From NCBI RefSeq assembly GCF_000429945.1, contig NZ_AUCV01000001.1, forward strand, positions 124,001 through 188,000: a stretch of 64,000 bases of DNA. The letters are read 5' to 3'. The position numbers and the translations under genes are program-made. The notes beneath the pieces were generated by a model. It was given only the letters and a program-made list of their open reading frames with translations. It did not search any database and was not told where the DNA came from. Below, one piece after another: positions 26,578-36,028 of this stretch. How positions within the stretch are numbered: position 1 is the stretch's first letter; the number at the start of each line of letters is the position of its first letter. Source of the DNA: Desulfogranum japonicum DSM 18378. GTDB lineage: Bacteria > Desulfobacterota > Desulfobulbia > Desulfobulbales > Desulfobulbaceae.

Positions 26578-27155
26578 TGTGCAATGGCTCCTGTCATACC
26601 TGCGGCACGTTTCTCTTTTCCTTTGAGAGTGGAAAGGCCGTAATCAAACCCTTTATTAAAGGCTTTCTGGTTTTTTTCTTCTGTTCCCTTCGGCACTGAT
26701 CGGTTGACGGTCTCCAGGGCAGCATTTTTGGATACAGCTTCTGTAATAGCTGTGAAAAAGCCAATCATAATGATGTTGGCCATCATTTTATGTCCCAGAC
26801 TTTCAGCCATTCTGGTGGCAGCGATTTCGTAGTGTGCGCAGGGAGCATTTGTAGTGGGTACCAGGTCCTGATCTGTAAGAAGGATTGAGTCTTCCTGCAG
26901 CAGGCCGGAAAATTTGTCATATCCTGCCTGGGACATAGCCACTAGAATATGTGGTATCTTCACATACGGATAGTGGATGGGGGTATCGGAGATGATAACC
27001 TGTGCATTACAGGCGCCACCACGTGATTCCGGACCATAAGCCTGTACCAGTGTTGACTCCTTATTGTCGCCTAGAGAAGCGGCTGTGCCGAGAATACGGC
27101 CAGCCAAAATGATTCCCTGTCCGCCAAATCCGGTGACTATAATTTCTTTCTGCAT
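26574..27155 (-). CDS. korC: 2-oxoacid:ferredoxin oxidoreductase, gamma subunit
   Basis: 193 aa, close to the family length. It starts with the gamma-subunit signature EIIVTGFGGQGIILAGRILG and has the ESRGGACNAQV motif found in KorC/VorC/PorG. A C-terminal Lys-rich helical tail (EEKNQKAFNKGFDYG) is typical of the KorC branch. The ribosome site is weak. It is separated from korB by 202 nt and overlaps the next gene by 4 nt. It works with KorA, KorB and KorD to oxidise a 2-oxoacid, most likely 2-oxoglutarate, and reduce ferredoxin; the substrate cannot be fixed from sequence alone. Confidence 0.9.
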   Translation of the reverse strand: MQKEIIVTGFGGQGIILAGRILGTAASLGDNKESTLVQAYGPESRGGACNAQVIISDTPIHYPYVKIPHILVAMSQAGYDKFSGLLQEDSILLTDQDLVPTTNAPCAHYEIAATRMAESLGHKMMANIIMIGFFTAITEAVSKNAALETVNRSVPKGTEEKNQKAFNKGFDYGLSTLKGKEKRAAGMTGAIAQ

Positions 27156-27357
27156 AGCAACGGTGCTCTTAGTTGGTGTCTTTTCAAAAATGTTCCAATG
27201 ACCGGTTACAAACCTTGTGCTTGATGTATTTCATAATATCAATGCGGTAGGAGGCGTGGAGGGTCCTGGTGTCCTGGTTAGCGAGCCAGGGGGGCATTTC
27301 TGGACGGACACTTGTTGAACTCAAATTGGTAAGTGCTGGATGTCGACAGTATAAAAT

Positions 27358-28209
27358 TTAATCCTCACTGCATTGTCTGCAGGTGACCTCGTACATGTCA
27401 TCGCAGGTGCTGCGATCAGTATCGACAAAAGTCCCCAGGATGACACCACGTTCAAAGTCAATATCCGCACGTCCAGGATCTGCTCCATTTTTAATAATGG
27501 TCTTTTCCTGATACAGTTTCATGGTATCCAGGGATTTTTCCTTGTTACGTCTGCCATAATTAATGGGGCAGGGGGCAAGTACTTCGATAAAGGAAAATCC
27601 TTTTTTCCGTATAGCCTCATTGATGGCATTGGTCAGGTCTCTGACATGCAGGATTGTCCAGCGTGCCACATAGGAGGCTCCAGATGCGTAAGCCAGGAGG
27701 GGCAGGTTGAACGGTGAATCAGGATTGCCAAACGGGGTCGTGGTCGTCTTGGCTCGGCTGGGAGTGGTAGCTGCGACCTGGCCTCCAGTCATGCCATAGT
27801 TCAGGTTATTTACACAGATGACCGTTATGTCCATGTTGCGGCGTGCTGCATGGATGAAATGATTGCCACCAATGGCAAACAGGTCACCATCTCCACTGAA
27901 GACGATAACGTTCAGATCCGGCTTGGCCATTTTTATACCACTTGCGAAAGGAATGGCACGGCCATGGGTTGTGTGAAAAGAATCCAGCTTGATATATCCT
28001 GCTCCCCTTGCTGAACAGCCGATGCCGGAAACCATGGTGAACTCGTTATAGGGAATTTCAGTGGCCTTTATTGCTGTGAGGCAGGATGAGAAGACCGTAC
28101 CAATGCCGCACCCGGGGCACCAGATGTGAGGAATACGATCGGTCCGGATCAGGTCGTCCAATGGATGGGACGGTTGTTTGCTGCCTATCTGTTTCGGGTT
28201 TTTGGTCAT
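27358..28209 (-). CDS. korB: 2-oxoacid:ferredoxin oxidoreductase, beta (TPP-binding) subunit
   Basis: 283 aa. The CPGCGIGT motif near the N-terminus gives the cluster and TPP environment. GDGDLFAIGGNHFIHAARRN and VNNLNYGMTGGQVAATTP are the standard TPP/Mg segment of beta subunits, and LAPCPINYGRRNK is typical of the KorB branch. Its ATG overlaps the korA stop (ATGA), so translation is coupled. The beta subunit carries out decarboxylation on thiamine diphosphate and hands electrons to FeS clusters. The tail TCRQCSED is followed by a 202-nt gap before korC that may hold a very small frame, discussed under findings. Confidence 0.93.
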   Translation of the reverse strand: MTKNPKQIGSKQPSHPLDDLIRTDRIPHIWCPGCGIGTVFSSCLTAIKATEIPYNEFTMVSGIGCSARGAGYIKLDSFHTTHGRAIPFASGIKMAKPDLNVIVFSGDGDLFAIGGNHFIHAARRNMDITVICVNNLNYGMTGGQVAATTPSRAKTTTTPFGNPDSPFNLPLLAYASGASYVARWTILHVRDLTNAINEAIRKKGFSFIEVLAPCPINYGRRNKEKSLDTMKLYQEKTIIKNGADPGRADIDFERGVILGTFVDTDRSTCDDMYEVTCRQCSED

Positions 28210-29357
28210 GGCTGGAAGACCTCCTTTATCAGAGAAACCACCTTGTCCGGGTGGATGATTTTACCGCCTGCAGAACCCACCAGGTGAGTTGATGCCTGTC
28301 CTTTGGCACACCTTTCAACTTCATAATGCACCTGTCCGAGGTTGATCTCAACGGTTATGAGGCCTTTGACACGGGCTGCAATATCGTGAATCATCTGCTC
28401 TGGAAAAGGCCATACCGTAATTAATCTGAGAAGTCCTGCTTTGTAACCCAGTTTGCGGGCTTCATCTACTGCTGTCAGCCCTGTACGGACAGAAATACCA
28501 TAGGAAACAATGACAATATCAGCGTCATCCATCATGTATTCTTCTGTGTGCACGATATCATCAAGGTTGTCCCGGATTTTACCTTTGATCCTGGTCATCA
28601 TTTCTTCCTGGGCTTCAACGGTCATGGCTGGGTAGCCTCGTTCATCGTGGGTCAAGCCTGTTACATGAACGTTGTAGCCATCGCCAATGGCAGGCATGGG
28701 GGCCACGCCATTGGGACCTGGTTCATACAATTTGAAACGGTCCTTTCTCCCTTTGGGTTTTGGGCGCTCTATCAATTGGATTTCTTTTGCATCTGGGATG
28801 ATAACCTTTTCGCTCATATGACCGACGATTTCATCGGCCATAACCAGTACAGGCACTCTGTATTTTTCGCTCAGGTTAAACGCAAGGATGGTGTGATAAA
28901 AGCAATCCTGAGGAGATGATGGTGCAATGGCGATGAGTTCATAATCTCCGTGCGATCCCCAGCGTGCCTGCATCATGTCCCCTTGCCCTGTTTGTGTGGG
29001 CAGGCCGGTGGATGGGCCGGTTCGCTGGACATTGACAATCACACAGGGTGTTTCTGTGCACACACCAAGCCCGAGGTTTTCCATCATCAGGCTGAATCCC
29101 GGACCTGAGGTGGCTGTCATAGTCTTAGTCCCTGTCCAGGATGCACCAAGGATTGAGGCGATAGCGGCGATTTCATCTTCCATTTGAATAAAGGTGCCGC
29201 CGACATCCGGCAATCTCTCGGCCATGTGTTCTGCAATCTCAGTTGCCGGGGTAATCGGGTAGGCGCCGAAAAAACGGCATCCTGCTGCGATGGCGCCCTC
29301 GGCACATGCCACATCACCTGTGATATAATGGCTTCCTGTTTGAACAGCTGATTTCAT
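28206..29357 (-). CDS. korA: 2-oxoacid:ferredoxin oxidoreductase, alpha subunit
   Basis: 383 aa, normal length for KorA. It opens with GDVACAEGAIAAGCRFFGAYPITPATEIAE cofactor-domain sequence; the central MEDEIAAIASILGASWTG and TATSGPGFSLMMENLG motifs contact TPP. A late transketolase-C-like domain includes SYGISVRTGLTAVDEARKLG. AAGG lies 6 nt before the ATG. It lies 54 nt after korD and overlaps korB by 4 nt. With KorB it forms the catalytic core; the product is an acyl-CoA, CO2 and reduced ferredoxin. Confidence 0.93.
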   Translation of the reverse strand: MKSAVQTGSHYITGDVACAEGAIAAGCRFFGAYPITPATEIAEHMAERLPDVGGTFIQMEDEIAAIASILGASWTGTKTMTATSGPGFSLMMENLGLGVCTETPCVIVNVQRTGPSTGLPTQTGQGDMMQARWGSHGDYELIAIAPSSPQDCFYHTILAFNLSEKYRVPVLVMADEIVGHMSEKVIIPDAKEIQLIERPKPKGRKDRFKLYEPGPNGVAPMPAIGDGYNVHVTGLTHDERGYPAMTVEAQEEMMTRIKGKIRDNLDDIVHTEEYMMDDADIVIVSYGISVRTGLTAVDEARKLGYKAGLLRLITVWPFPEQMIHDIAARVKGLITVEINLGQVHYEVERCAKGQASTHLVGSAGGKIIHPDKVVSLIKEVFQP

Positions 29358-29411
29358 ATACGACCTTCATCTAGGTGTGAGAAGCAAAATCTAAAATTGC
29401 TTCATTGGTGA

Positions 29412-29672
29412 TCATAAAGGAGCTTCAGTGGAATAAATGGCAAATTCCGGACAAATTATTTCGCAGTAATGACAGTTGACGCATTCATCCGGTTTTGTCG
29501 TTTGTGGTGGGTGATATCCCTTTTTATTAAAGTGGTCTGAAAAGGCGAGTATATGCATGGGGCAGAATTCAATGCAATATCCACAGCCTTTACAACGATC
29601 TTCAATGATATTTACCACCCCTTTAGTGATCTGTATTTCTTGGGTGTCCAGGGGTTGTCGCCAGAATGCCAT
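29412..29672 (-). CDS. korD: 2-oxoacid:ferredoxin oxidoreductase, delta (2x4Fe-4S ferredoxin) subunit
   Basis: 86-aa ferredoxin-like subunit with two CxxCxxCxxxCP sites: CKGCGYCIEFCP and CVNCHYCEIICP. AGGAAACAG precedes the ATG at a good distance. It is the first gene of the kor-hdr operon. It carries electrons from the catalytic subunits outward, presumably to the large flavoprotein and Hdr-like subunits encoded downstream. Confidence 0.92.
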   Translation of the reverse strand: MAFWRQPLDTQEIQITKGVVNIIEDRCKGCGYCIEFCPMHILAFSDHFNKKGYHPPQTTKPDECVNCHYCEIICPEFAIYSTEAPL

Positions 29673-30569
29673 ATCTGTTTCCTGAAAGTTGTACGAATGG
29701 ATTATGTGGAACAGGCGGTACTGCTATGCCTGTGACCTGAAAATATGTGACGTGCTGATTTTCAGGGCTCATGTTACTCGTTCCTAAATTTCTTGTTGCA
29801 GAAATAAAGAGTAAACGAAAAGCAAGAATTAACACGAAAACCAGAGTAAAAGTCAAGCTAATTTTAAGGTTAGTCGGTGTTGACTGGAGACGGTGTGACC
29901 TTTTTGTAGAGGGTGTCTTGTTTTTTAAGGCGATGTGAGAAGGGGTGTTTGCCGAGAGTGATTGTTGTGGCAATGGTGATGGAGATTATAATCCTGTCTG
30001 CCCTGGGCTGTGATGTTCTGTCTTGAGATGCCATGGGTTGTAGCCTGGGGGAGTCTGTCTGTAGAAAGCGGGTGTTTTTCGAGCCGGTCCTCCCCTTCGT
30101 CAGTATTTGCCTCTATGAATTGCTGGGGTCAAAAAAGCAAATAAAATTTTCTGTGACTTTTCAACACAGGGAGAATGGGTATTTGGGGCTGTTTGCCGAT
30201 GATATGAGTACCATTGTTTTTCTGGTTGTAATAATGTGGCGTATCCAGATTTGTTTAAAGAGTAATTTTTTAGTATATACTGTGGAAAAGATTCTGGTGA
30301 GGCATGGGAGAGAGAAAGTGCTGAGCAGAAATGGAGAGAGAAAACCCGATGCCCGTGTGGCAAGCCTCTAACAGAATGCGGACTTTTTTTGCTTTGTTTC
30401 ACTTTACCTCCTTTAAGATGTGTTGTAGTTCTCCTGATACGCATACTCACCAGTGGGGAAAATTTAAATATAGCAGTGCTTCAACAGATTATCCCCATTT
30501 TTGAACGCTGTTCAATGGGAACCTTCGTTATATCAACTATCAGGAGTCTGACTCCGTTGAAAAGGCATA
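29673..30569. other. 897-nt intergenic region between divergent kor operon and polysaccharide locus
   Basis: No supported gene. On the minus strand TTGACT with TTAATT about 17-18 nt further (near 29833-29863) is a possible promoter for korD, leaving a leader of about 160 nt. The rest is AT-rich. The plus-strand locus starts at 30570 with AAGG close to a GTG. Short frames on both strands have no family-like sequence. Confidence 0.45.
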
Positions 30570-31676
30570 GTGAATACACAACAAACAAAATCAACGCCAT
30601 TAATTGTTCATTCTGACTGGACCCGGGACTGGGGCGGCCAGGAAATGCGCACCTTGTGTGAGCTTCAGGAGATGAAAAAACTTGGATTCCGGACAGGGCT
30701 TATTGTGCCGGAGGACAGTGAATTGGCTAGAAGAGCCAAGGGTATGGATATCCCCGTATATCCTGTCCCTTTTACATCTAAATTTTGTCTGACTTCCTGG
30801 AAATCGCTGTTTCGTATTTTACGATCCATTCGTCCGGACGTGCTAAATACCCATTCGTCAGAAGATTCCTGGATGGCCGGATGTGCAGCCAGGATTTGTG
30901 GAGTTCCTCTGATAGCAAGAACTCGCCATGTGTTGGCTCCCATTTCCTCTGCTGTAAGTTATAATTTGTTCCCCCATGTGATATTTGCATGTAGTGAATC
31001 TATACGTGACCAGCTCGTGCGCCAAGGTGTGAAAAAGGATCTCGTTGTGGTTCAGAATACCGGTATAGATGAAGAACGGTTTCGATACGACAGCTCTAAT
31101 CGTGAGGCGATTCGTAAACAATATGGTGTTGCTGATGATGAAATCCTGGTAGGTAACGTAGCTTTTCTACGGCACTACAAAGGGCATCCGTTCATTATTG
31201 AAACCGCTGCTACGATGCCTGATAAATATAAATTCATGCTGGTCGGCGAAGGTGGGGAGCGTCCCCACCTTGAACAGATGATCCGTGAAAAACAACTCGA
31301 GGATCGATTTATTCTCGCAGGTCATACGGAAGAACCTGAAAAATATTTTTCAGCCTTTGATATGATTTTCTTCTCTTCCAACGAGAGCGAGGGTATTTCG
31401 CAATCCTTTGTTCAAGGGCTACTCTACGGGCTTCCTGTTCTGGCCGTGCGGACTCCATCCATTCTTGAGCCGCTTAATCTCGTGCAGCATCATGCTACTG
31501 TTGACTATGGTGATGTAAGATCGGCACATGATGCGTTGCTTTCTTTAACCAGTTGTCTGCTACGACATGAGCAGGCTATTGTAGAACAACGGCATGCAGT
31601 TTCAACAAAGTATGGGCTGAAATCTATGATGGAAAATATCCTGTCTGTTTATTCCCGCTATGGAATATCTTTATAA
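30570..31676 (+). CDS. family 4-type glycosyltransferase
   Basis: 368 aa, GTG start with AAAAGG 5 nt upstream. The N-terminal Rossmann half begins SDWTRDWGGQEMRTLCEL, with the GGQE motif near the donor/acceptor cleft in GT4 enzymes. The C-terminal half has VGNVAFLRHYKGHPFII, LVGEGGERPHLEQMI and FFSSNESEGISQSFVQGLLYGLPVLA, the E-x7-E-like nucleotide-sugar site of GT-B retaining enzymes. No TM segment; probably peripheral at the inner membrane. It is the first gene of the polysaccharide locus, set apart from the others by a family 1 repeat. Donor and acceptor cannot be predicted. A role in LPS core transfer is equally possible. Confidence 0.88.
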   Translation: MNTQQTKSTPLIVHSDWTRDWGGQEMRTLCELQEMKKLGFRTGLIVPEDSELARRAKGMDIPVYPVPFTSKFCLTSWKSLFRILRSIRPDVLNTHSSEDSWMAGCAARICGVPLIARTRHVLAPISSAVSYNLFPHVIFACSESIRDQLVRQGVKKDLVVVQNTGIDEERFRYDSSNREAIRKQYGVADDEILVGNVAFLRHYKGHPFIIETAATMPDKYKFMLVGEGGERPHLEQMIREKQLEDRFILAGHTEEPEKYFSAFDMIFFSSNESEGISQSFVQGLLYGLPVLAVRTPSILEPLNLVQHHATVDYGDVRSAHDALLSLTSCLLRHEQAIVEQRHAVSTKYGLKSMMENILSVYSRYGISL

Positions 31677-32138
31677 AAAATACCATATTGTAGTAACTGA
31701 TTACAGGTACCCCATCTTTACACGATCGCGGTTTCCCGCATAGATAGCCTATAGCGAAAAAACACGCTTGTCCAAAGCTGAAGCACCTGTGAACAGTTAC
31801 AATTCATTCAGAACTAATTGAAATGTCAGTGTTATTAACCTCGTGATCAGTTATATATTGTACGTATCAGGCTTTTACTCCTTATGTCCCGTGCTTACTT
31901 GATTTGTTGTCAGAAGGAAAGTGCGGGGCAAAGAATATGAATATGTTCCTTTTATGCCTGCCGCAAAGCTACTGTAATACAAGTTGCTGTTAAATAGAAT
32001 TAAATCTGTAAAAAGGCGGAGGAATGGTTGGTCAAGAGGCGGTGTGTAAAGCGAAGTAAGAAGTTATCGGCTTAATTATATGAAAAATTTAACATATATA
32101 TTCATGCTGTATGCTGTTTCTATTTTTTATGGAAAAAG
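31677..32138. other. 462-nt intergenic region containing a repeat
   Basis: It holds the family 1 element at 31693-31853. The rest, up to the membrane protein gene, is AT-rich without a recognised gene or a clear promoter. Confidence 0.5.
31693..31853 (+). repeat. intergenic inverted-repeat element, family 1 copy (long direct repeat with 50078)
   Basis: Opens GTAACTGATTACAGGTAC, inverted partner GCACCTGTGAACAGTTAC, tail ends CGTGATCAGTTA. It is nearly identical over its full length to the element at 50078-50235, including ACGATCGCGGTT and AGCGAAAAAACACGCTTG. Confidence 0.85.
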
Positions 32139-33596
32139 ATGAATTGTAAATACATTGATTCTATATTTAGTCTGTTCTTTTTAGGTTTTGCACTGTGGAC
32201 TGTTTCTTATGTGGTGTTTTTTTTTATTGGATATTCTTTTTCTTCGTTAGCTGTTTTAAGTGTTGCCCTTATTGTATTAGTTATTGTTTTGTTTGTGTAT
32301 AGGTGTGTGAGCAATAAATATATTGATTTTATCTCCGTGAAAGAGTCGGTTGCTCTTATTTTGTTTGTATCTTTAGCTATTTTTCTTACATTATGTTTGC
32401 ATAGACCAGATTCTGATGATCAATTATACCTAAATGTATCAATTGCCGTTCTTGATTATGCTAAAACTATTTTTAAGGATATTCCGGTATTACAACATCG
32501 GTTGCATGTAATTATGCCATATGAATTGGCAAAATCTTCGGTTACTTATATTGCTGGTGTACCACTGCTTGTTTCCTATTATCTCATTTTGCCTGGTTTT
32601 TTGTCTGTATTTGTAGTTATTGCTAATTACCAACTGCTTAAGCTGCTAATTGGAAAAAATTGGATTGTTGGTATGGTATTCTTTTTTATAGTGATGTTGG
32701 TTTGGGGAGATATTCATCGAACATATGCAAATTTTGGTTTTGTAAGGCTGTTTCAAGGAAAGGCTGTTCTGGTATCTATTATAATACCAGCAATATTTTA
32801 TTATTATTTTAAATTTGCTGAGACGTTAGACAAAAAAAATATATTATTTCTTGCTTTTACTATGGTGGCTGGTTGCGGTTTTACTGCAACTGGCATAGTG
32901 GTTTGTCTTATTGTCTTGTCTATTCTCATTTTATCTACAGTATTTAAAGATATATATGCCATTAAAAAATATTTGTTGTTATTTTTGTGTTTGATCGTAC
33001 CCCTTGCATTGGGTCTTGTTATGCGATTTTACTTTGGTGTGGTAACTAATGCTGTGCATACATCTCATGGATTTCAAGAGCATACTACGAACTATGACAT
33101 GTTTCTGATGATGTTTGGCGATGGGTATAGAGGTTTTTTTGCAGTAGCTTGTTTCGTTGTCAGTCCCTTTTTCGTTACCAATGCAAAGGTGAGGCCTATA
33201 TATAGGAATTTTGTAATTATTTCCGTTGTTTTGCTTATGATACCTTGCACGTCGGAGATTATTGCCAAGTTGACCTATCCGACTTTATCCTGGAGGTGGT
33301 TGTGGGCCCTTCCTGTTCCATTTGCTATGAGTATGGTTGTCGGGCGTTTGGGTGGCGAACTGTTTTCACGCGGTGTAAAAGGTGTAGGTATAAGGCATGT
33401 TGCAGCTCTCATGTTAGTTTTAATTTTTATTTTCAATTCAAAGCCGCATGTGTTGTCGAAGTATAATAGACGGACAACATTGAAATGGCCATCTCCGAAA
33501 ATCCGTAAGAATACAATATGGTTGCGATTGTATAAAGAGTATGCTGTGATAGAAAAAAATCGTATTTGTTTAAAAAGTAGTAAGAAATGTTTTTGA
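32139..33596 (+). CDS. polytopic membrane protein, possible GT-C-type enzyme
   Basis: 485 aa with about 11-12 hydrophobic helices and an extracytoplasmic loop after the second or third helix containing HRPDSDDQLYLN. A conserved acidic pair in the first large loop is a feature of GT-C glycosyltransferases and some polysaccharide polymerases, so this may be a lipid-linked-sugar-dependent transferase (inference). The C-terminal 45 residues are basic and cytoplasmic. The ribosome site GGAAAAAG is close to the ATG. The gene is strongly AT-rich. I do not recognise a named family with certainty; it could be an alternative polymerase alongside the 50419 gene. Confidence 0.7.
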   Translation: MNCKYIDSIFSLFFLGFALWTVSYVVFFFIGYSFSSLAVLSVALIVLVIVLFVYRCVSNKYIDFISVKESVALILFVSLAIFLTLCLHRPDSDDQLYLNVSIAVLDYAKTIFKDIPVLQHRLHVIMPYELAKSSVTYIAGVPLLVSYYLILPGFLSVFVVIANYQLLKLLIGKNWIVGMVFFFIVMLVWGDIHRTYANFGFVRLFQGKAVLVSIIIPAIFYYYFKFAETLDKKNILFLAFTMVAGCGFTATGIVVCLIVLSILILSTVFKDIYAIKKYLLLFLCLIVPLALGLVMRFYFGVVTNAVHTSHGFQEHTTNYDMFLMMFGDGYRGFFAVACFVVSPFFVTNAKVRPIYRNFVIISVVLLMIPCTSEIIAKLTYPTLSWRWLWALPVPFAMSMVVGRLGGELFSRGVKGVGIRHVAALMLVLIFIFNSKPHVLSKYNRRTTLKWPSPKIRKNTIWLRLYKEYAVIEKNRICLKSSKKCF

Positions 33597-33774
33597 AATA
33601 TGCTTAACTCGTCTGCAATTTTGAGATAAATACAGTCGTCGAGATCATCTCCGTTGATCAGTTCACACCCCTGTAGAGATGATACAGGTAAGAGACTCCT
33701 GTTTTGTTTTCTGATCATGGCGTTTAATTTAATATATGTAATTTTTAATAATTACTTTTACAGAAATTTCTCAT

Positions 33775-35817
33775 ATGAATATTCAACTTGTTACGAGTCT
33801 TCGTAAAAATCCGAAATTTTGGTTTATTATTACGGTTGATATTATATTGCTTGTCATTGCATATTATTTGGCTAATGTGATTCGTTTTGCAGATTCTATA
33901 TTGGAATATCGCAATGTTGTTTTGATAAATCCACTTATACCGTTTCTTGTATTTGTTAAAATAATAATTTTCTATTTGTTTGGATTGTATAGAGGTATGT
34001 GGCGTTATACAAGCTATTCAGATATATTTAATATCCTAAAAGGAACTACTGTATCTGCATTTATTATTGTTACAATTCTTTTGTATTTTAACAGGTTTGA
34101 AGGCCTGTCACGTTCTGTATTTATTTTGGATACCCTTTTGACATTTCTGCTGGTTAGTGGGCATAGAGTTGCAATACGTTATTTTTATCAAAATGTACAA
34201 GGCTCAAATGGATTTTTTACTAAATTTTCAAAGGTAAGTAAAAAGCGTTTGTTAATTATTGGTGCAGGCGCCTATGCAGAAAAAGTCTTGCGAGAAATAA
34301 AGGAAAATAATCAACTTCCATATGCAGTGGTTGGGCTTGTAGATGATGATCACAAGAAGACGGGGATGAAAATTCATGGTATTCCTGTTTTTGGACTAAT
34401 TAGTGATCTTAAAGAACATATCCGGCGTTCAAAAGCGAATGAGGCATTAATTGCAATAGCCTCCCTTACCGGTCAGGATATGCAACGTATCGTTACTATT
34501 TGCCAGGAAGCCGATATCCCTTTTAAGGTTTTGCCAGGAATTGGGCAGATAATAGACGGGAAAATATCTGTGAAATCCATGCGGGATATTTCCTATAGCG
34601 ATCTGCTCGGCAGAACTGAAGTCAAACTTGAACAGGATGTCATTGGCAGATACCTTACCGATCAAACTGTCCTTGTTACTGGGGCCGGTGGATCCATAGG
34701 TTCTGAGTTGTGTCGTCAGATTTTACGTTTTTCGCCTCGAAGAATAATTTTATTGGATGCCAGTGAGGCAAATCTATATACTATTCAAATGGAACTTGTC
34801 CATGAATACAAATTTGAAAATATATCACCAATACTTGGCAAAGTACAGGATCTTGGATTGTTGGAATGGTTGTTTTTGCGTCACAAACCAGAGGTCGTCT
34901 TTCATGCCGCTGCATATAAACATGTTCCTCTTGTTGAAAACAATCCCTGGCAAGCCATCCATAACAATGTGCTTGGTACCCAGTTATTAGCTGAGACTTC
35001 TATTATACATGGTGTACAACGATTTGTACTTGTGTCAACTGATAAGGCGGTCAGGCCAACCAATGTCATGGGCGCCTCAAAAAGACTTACCGAACTTATA
35101 ATGATGGCCTATGGAAAAGATAACTGGAATGGACAGTGTTCTCCTATACGATCACGTTTGACTCATACTGTCCCTCTCTTTGATAAAAAATTACATGATC
35201 ATAACACAGTGTTCATGGCTGTCCGGTTTGGTAATGTATTGGGATCATCTGGGTCAGTTATTCCTCTTTTTAAACGCCAAATAGAGTTAGGGGGGCCAGT
35301 AACTGTCACTCATCCTGAGATCACACGCTATTTCATGTCTATTGAAGAGGCCGCCCAGCTCATTCTCCAGGCTGGTGCTATGGGGCATGGTGAAGAAATA
35401 TTTATTTTAAAAATGGGTGAGCCAATTAAAATAGCCAATATGGCCAGAAGATTAATCAAACTCGCAGGGAAAGAACCTGATACGGAAATTGAAATTAAAT
35501 ATACAGGTCTCAGAGAAGGTGAAAAATTGTATGAAGAATTAATCACCGAAGGCGAAGGAATTGTTGAAACACACCATGAAAAGATCATGGTTTTGCGCGG
35601 TAATTCCATGGATTGTGTTAATCTTTTCAATGGCCTTGAGGAACTGTTCGATAAGGCACGTCGCCATGATAGTTATGGAATTAAGATGTCTTTACAACAG
35701 CTTATTCCTGAGTTTACTCCTTGTTTCTTGGCGAATGACTCTTTACCTGAGATCCAGCATTCATCGTGCAGTCGAAGCGAGGCACCAGACACGCAGTCGC
35801 GGTGTACTACTGCATGA
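33775..35817 (+). CDS. CapD/WbpM-type nucleotide-sugar 4,6-dehydratase
   Basis: 680 aa. Four N-terminal TM helices (residues about 17-130) are followed by a CoA-binding-like Rossmann domain (RLLIIGAGAYAEKVLREI) and the catalytic SDR domain from about 300: VTGAGGSIGSELCRQI binds NAD, and VSTDKAVRPTNVMGASKR supplies the catalytic Lys with Met in place of the usual Tyr, as in WbpM/CapD. These inner-membrane enzymes turn UDP-GlcNAc into the 4-keto-6-deoxy sugar. Between AYG and VFMAVRFGNV there is an insertion of roughly 25 residues (GKDNWNGQCSPIR...) not expected in the family. No clear ribosome site. It likely feeds the aminotransferase at 57076. Confidence 0.92.
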   Translation: MNIQLVTSLRKNPKFWFIITVDIILLVIAYYLANVIRFADSILEYRNVVLINPLIPFLVFVKIIIFYLFGLYRGMWRYTSYSDIFNILKGTTVSAFIIVTILLYFNRFEGLSRSVFILDTLLTFLLVSGHRVAIRYFYQNVQGSNGFFTKFSKVSKKRLLIIGAGAYAEKVLREIKENNQLPYAVVGLVDDDHKKTGMKIHGIPVFGLISDLKEHIRRSKANEALIAIASLTGQDMQRIVTICQEADIPFKVLPGIGQIIDGKISVKSMRDISYSDLLGRTEVKLEQDVIGRYLTDQTVLVTGAGGSIGSELCRQILRFSPRRIILLDASEANLYTIQMELVHEYKFENISPILGKVQDLGLLEWLFLRHKPEVVFHAAAYKHVPLVENNPWQAIHNNVLGTQLLAETSIIHGVQRFVLVSTDKAVRPTNVMGASKRLTELIMMAYGKDNWNGQCSPIRSRLTHTVPLFDKKLHDHNTVFMAVRFGNVLGSSGSVIPLFKRQIELGGPVTVTHPEITRYFMSIEEAAQLILQAGAMGHGEEIFILKMGEPIKIANMARRLIKLAGKEPDTEIEIKYTGLREGEKLYEELITEGEGIVETHHEKIMVLRGNSMDCVNLFNGLEELFDKARRHDSYGIKMSLQQLIPEFTPCFLANDSLPEIQHSSCSRSEAPDTQSRCTTA

Positions 35818-36028
35818 GGTCGGTAATAAAGCGGAGGCTTTTTAATCTGCTTGCCCCACAGAGTGACTTTTTTTGGGGAATTTTTCTGACACGCAAACTG
35901 TTTTCCATATTTGCTCGATAAATAATATTATTTCAAGAGATTACATGTTTGTTCCCAAAGTCAATGGAAGTGTGGGCTTGACGGACGTTCGTAATATAGC
36001 ACCAACAAATTAAATCTAAGGGGCATTG

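Noticed and set aside
29623-29973. 116-codon minus-strand frame overlapping the korD leader
   Set aside because: It overlaps the 5' end of korD in another frame and the probable promoter; no family match.
30100-30450. 116-codon minus-strand frame between korD and the glycosyltransferase
   Set aside because: Composition is not protein-like, with no start signal or family resemblance; judged non-coding.
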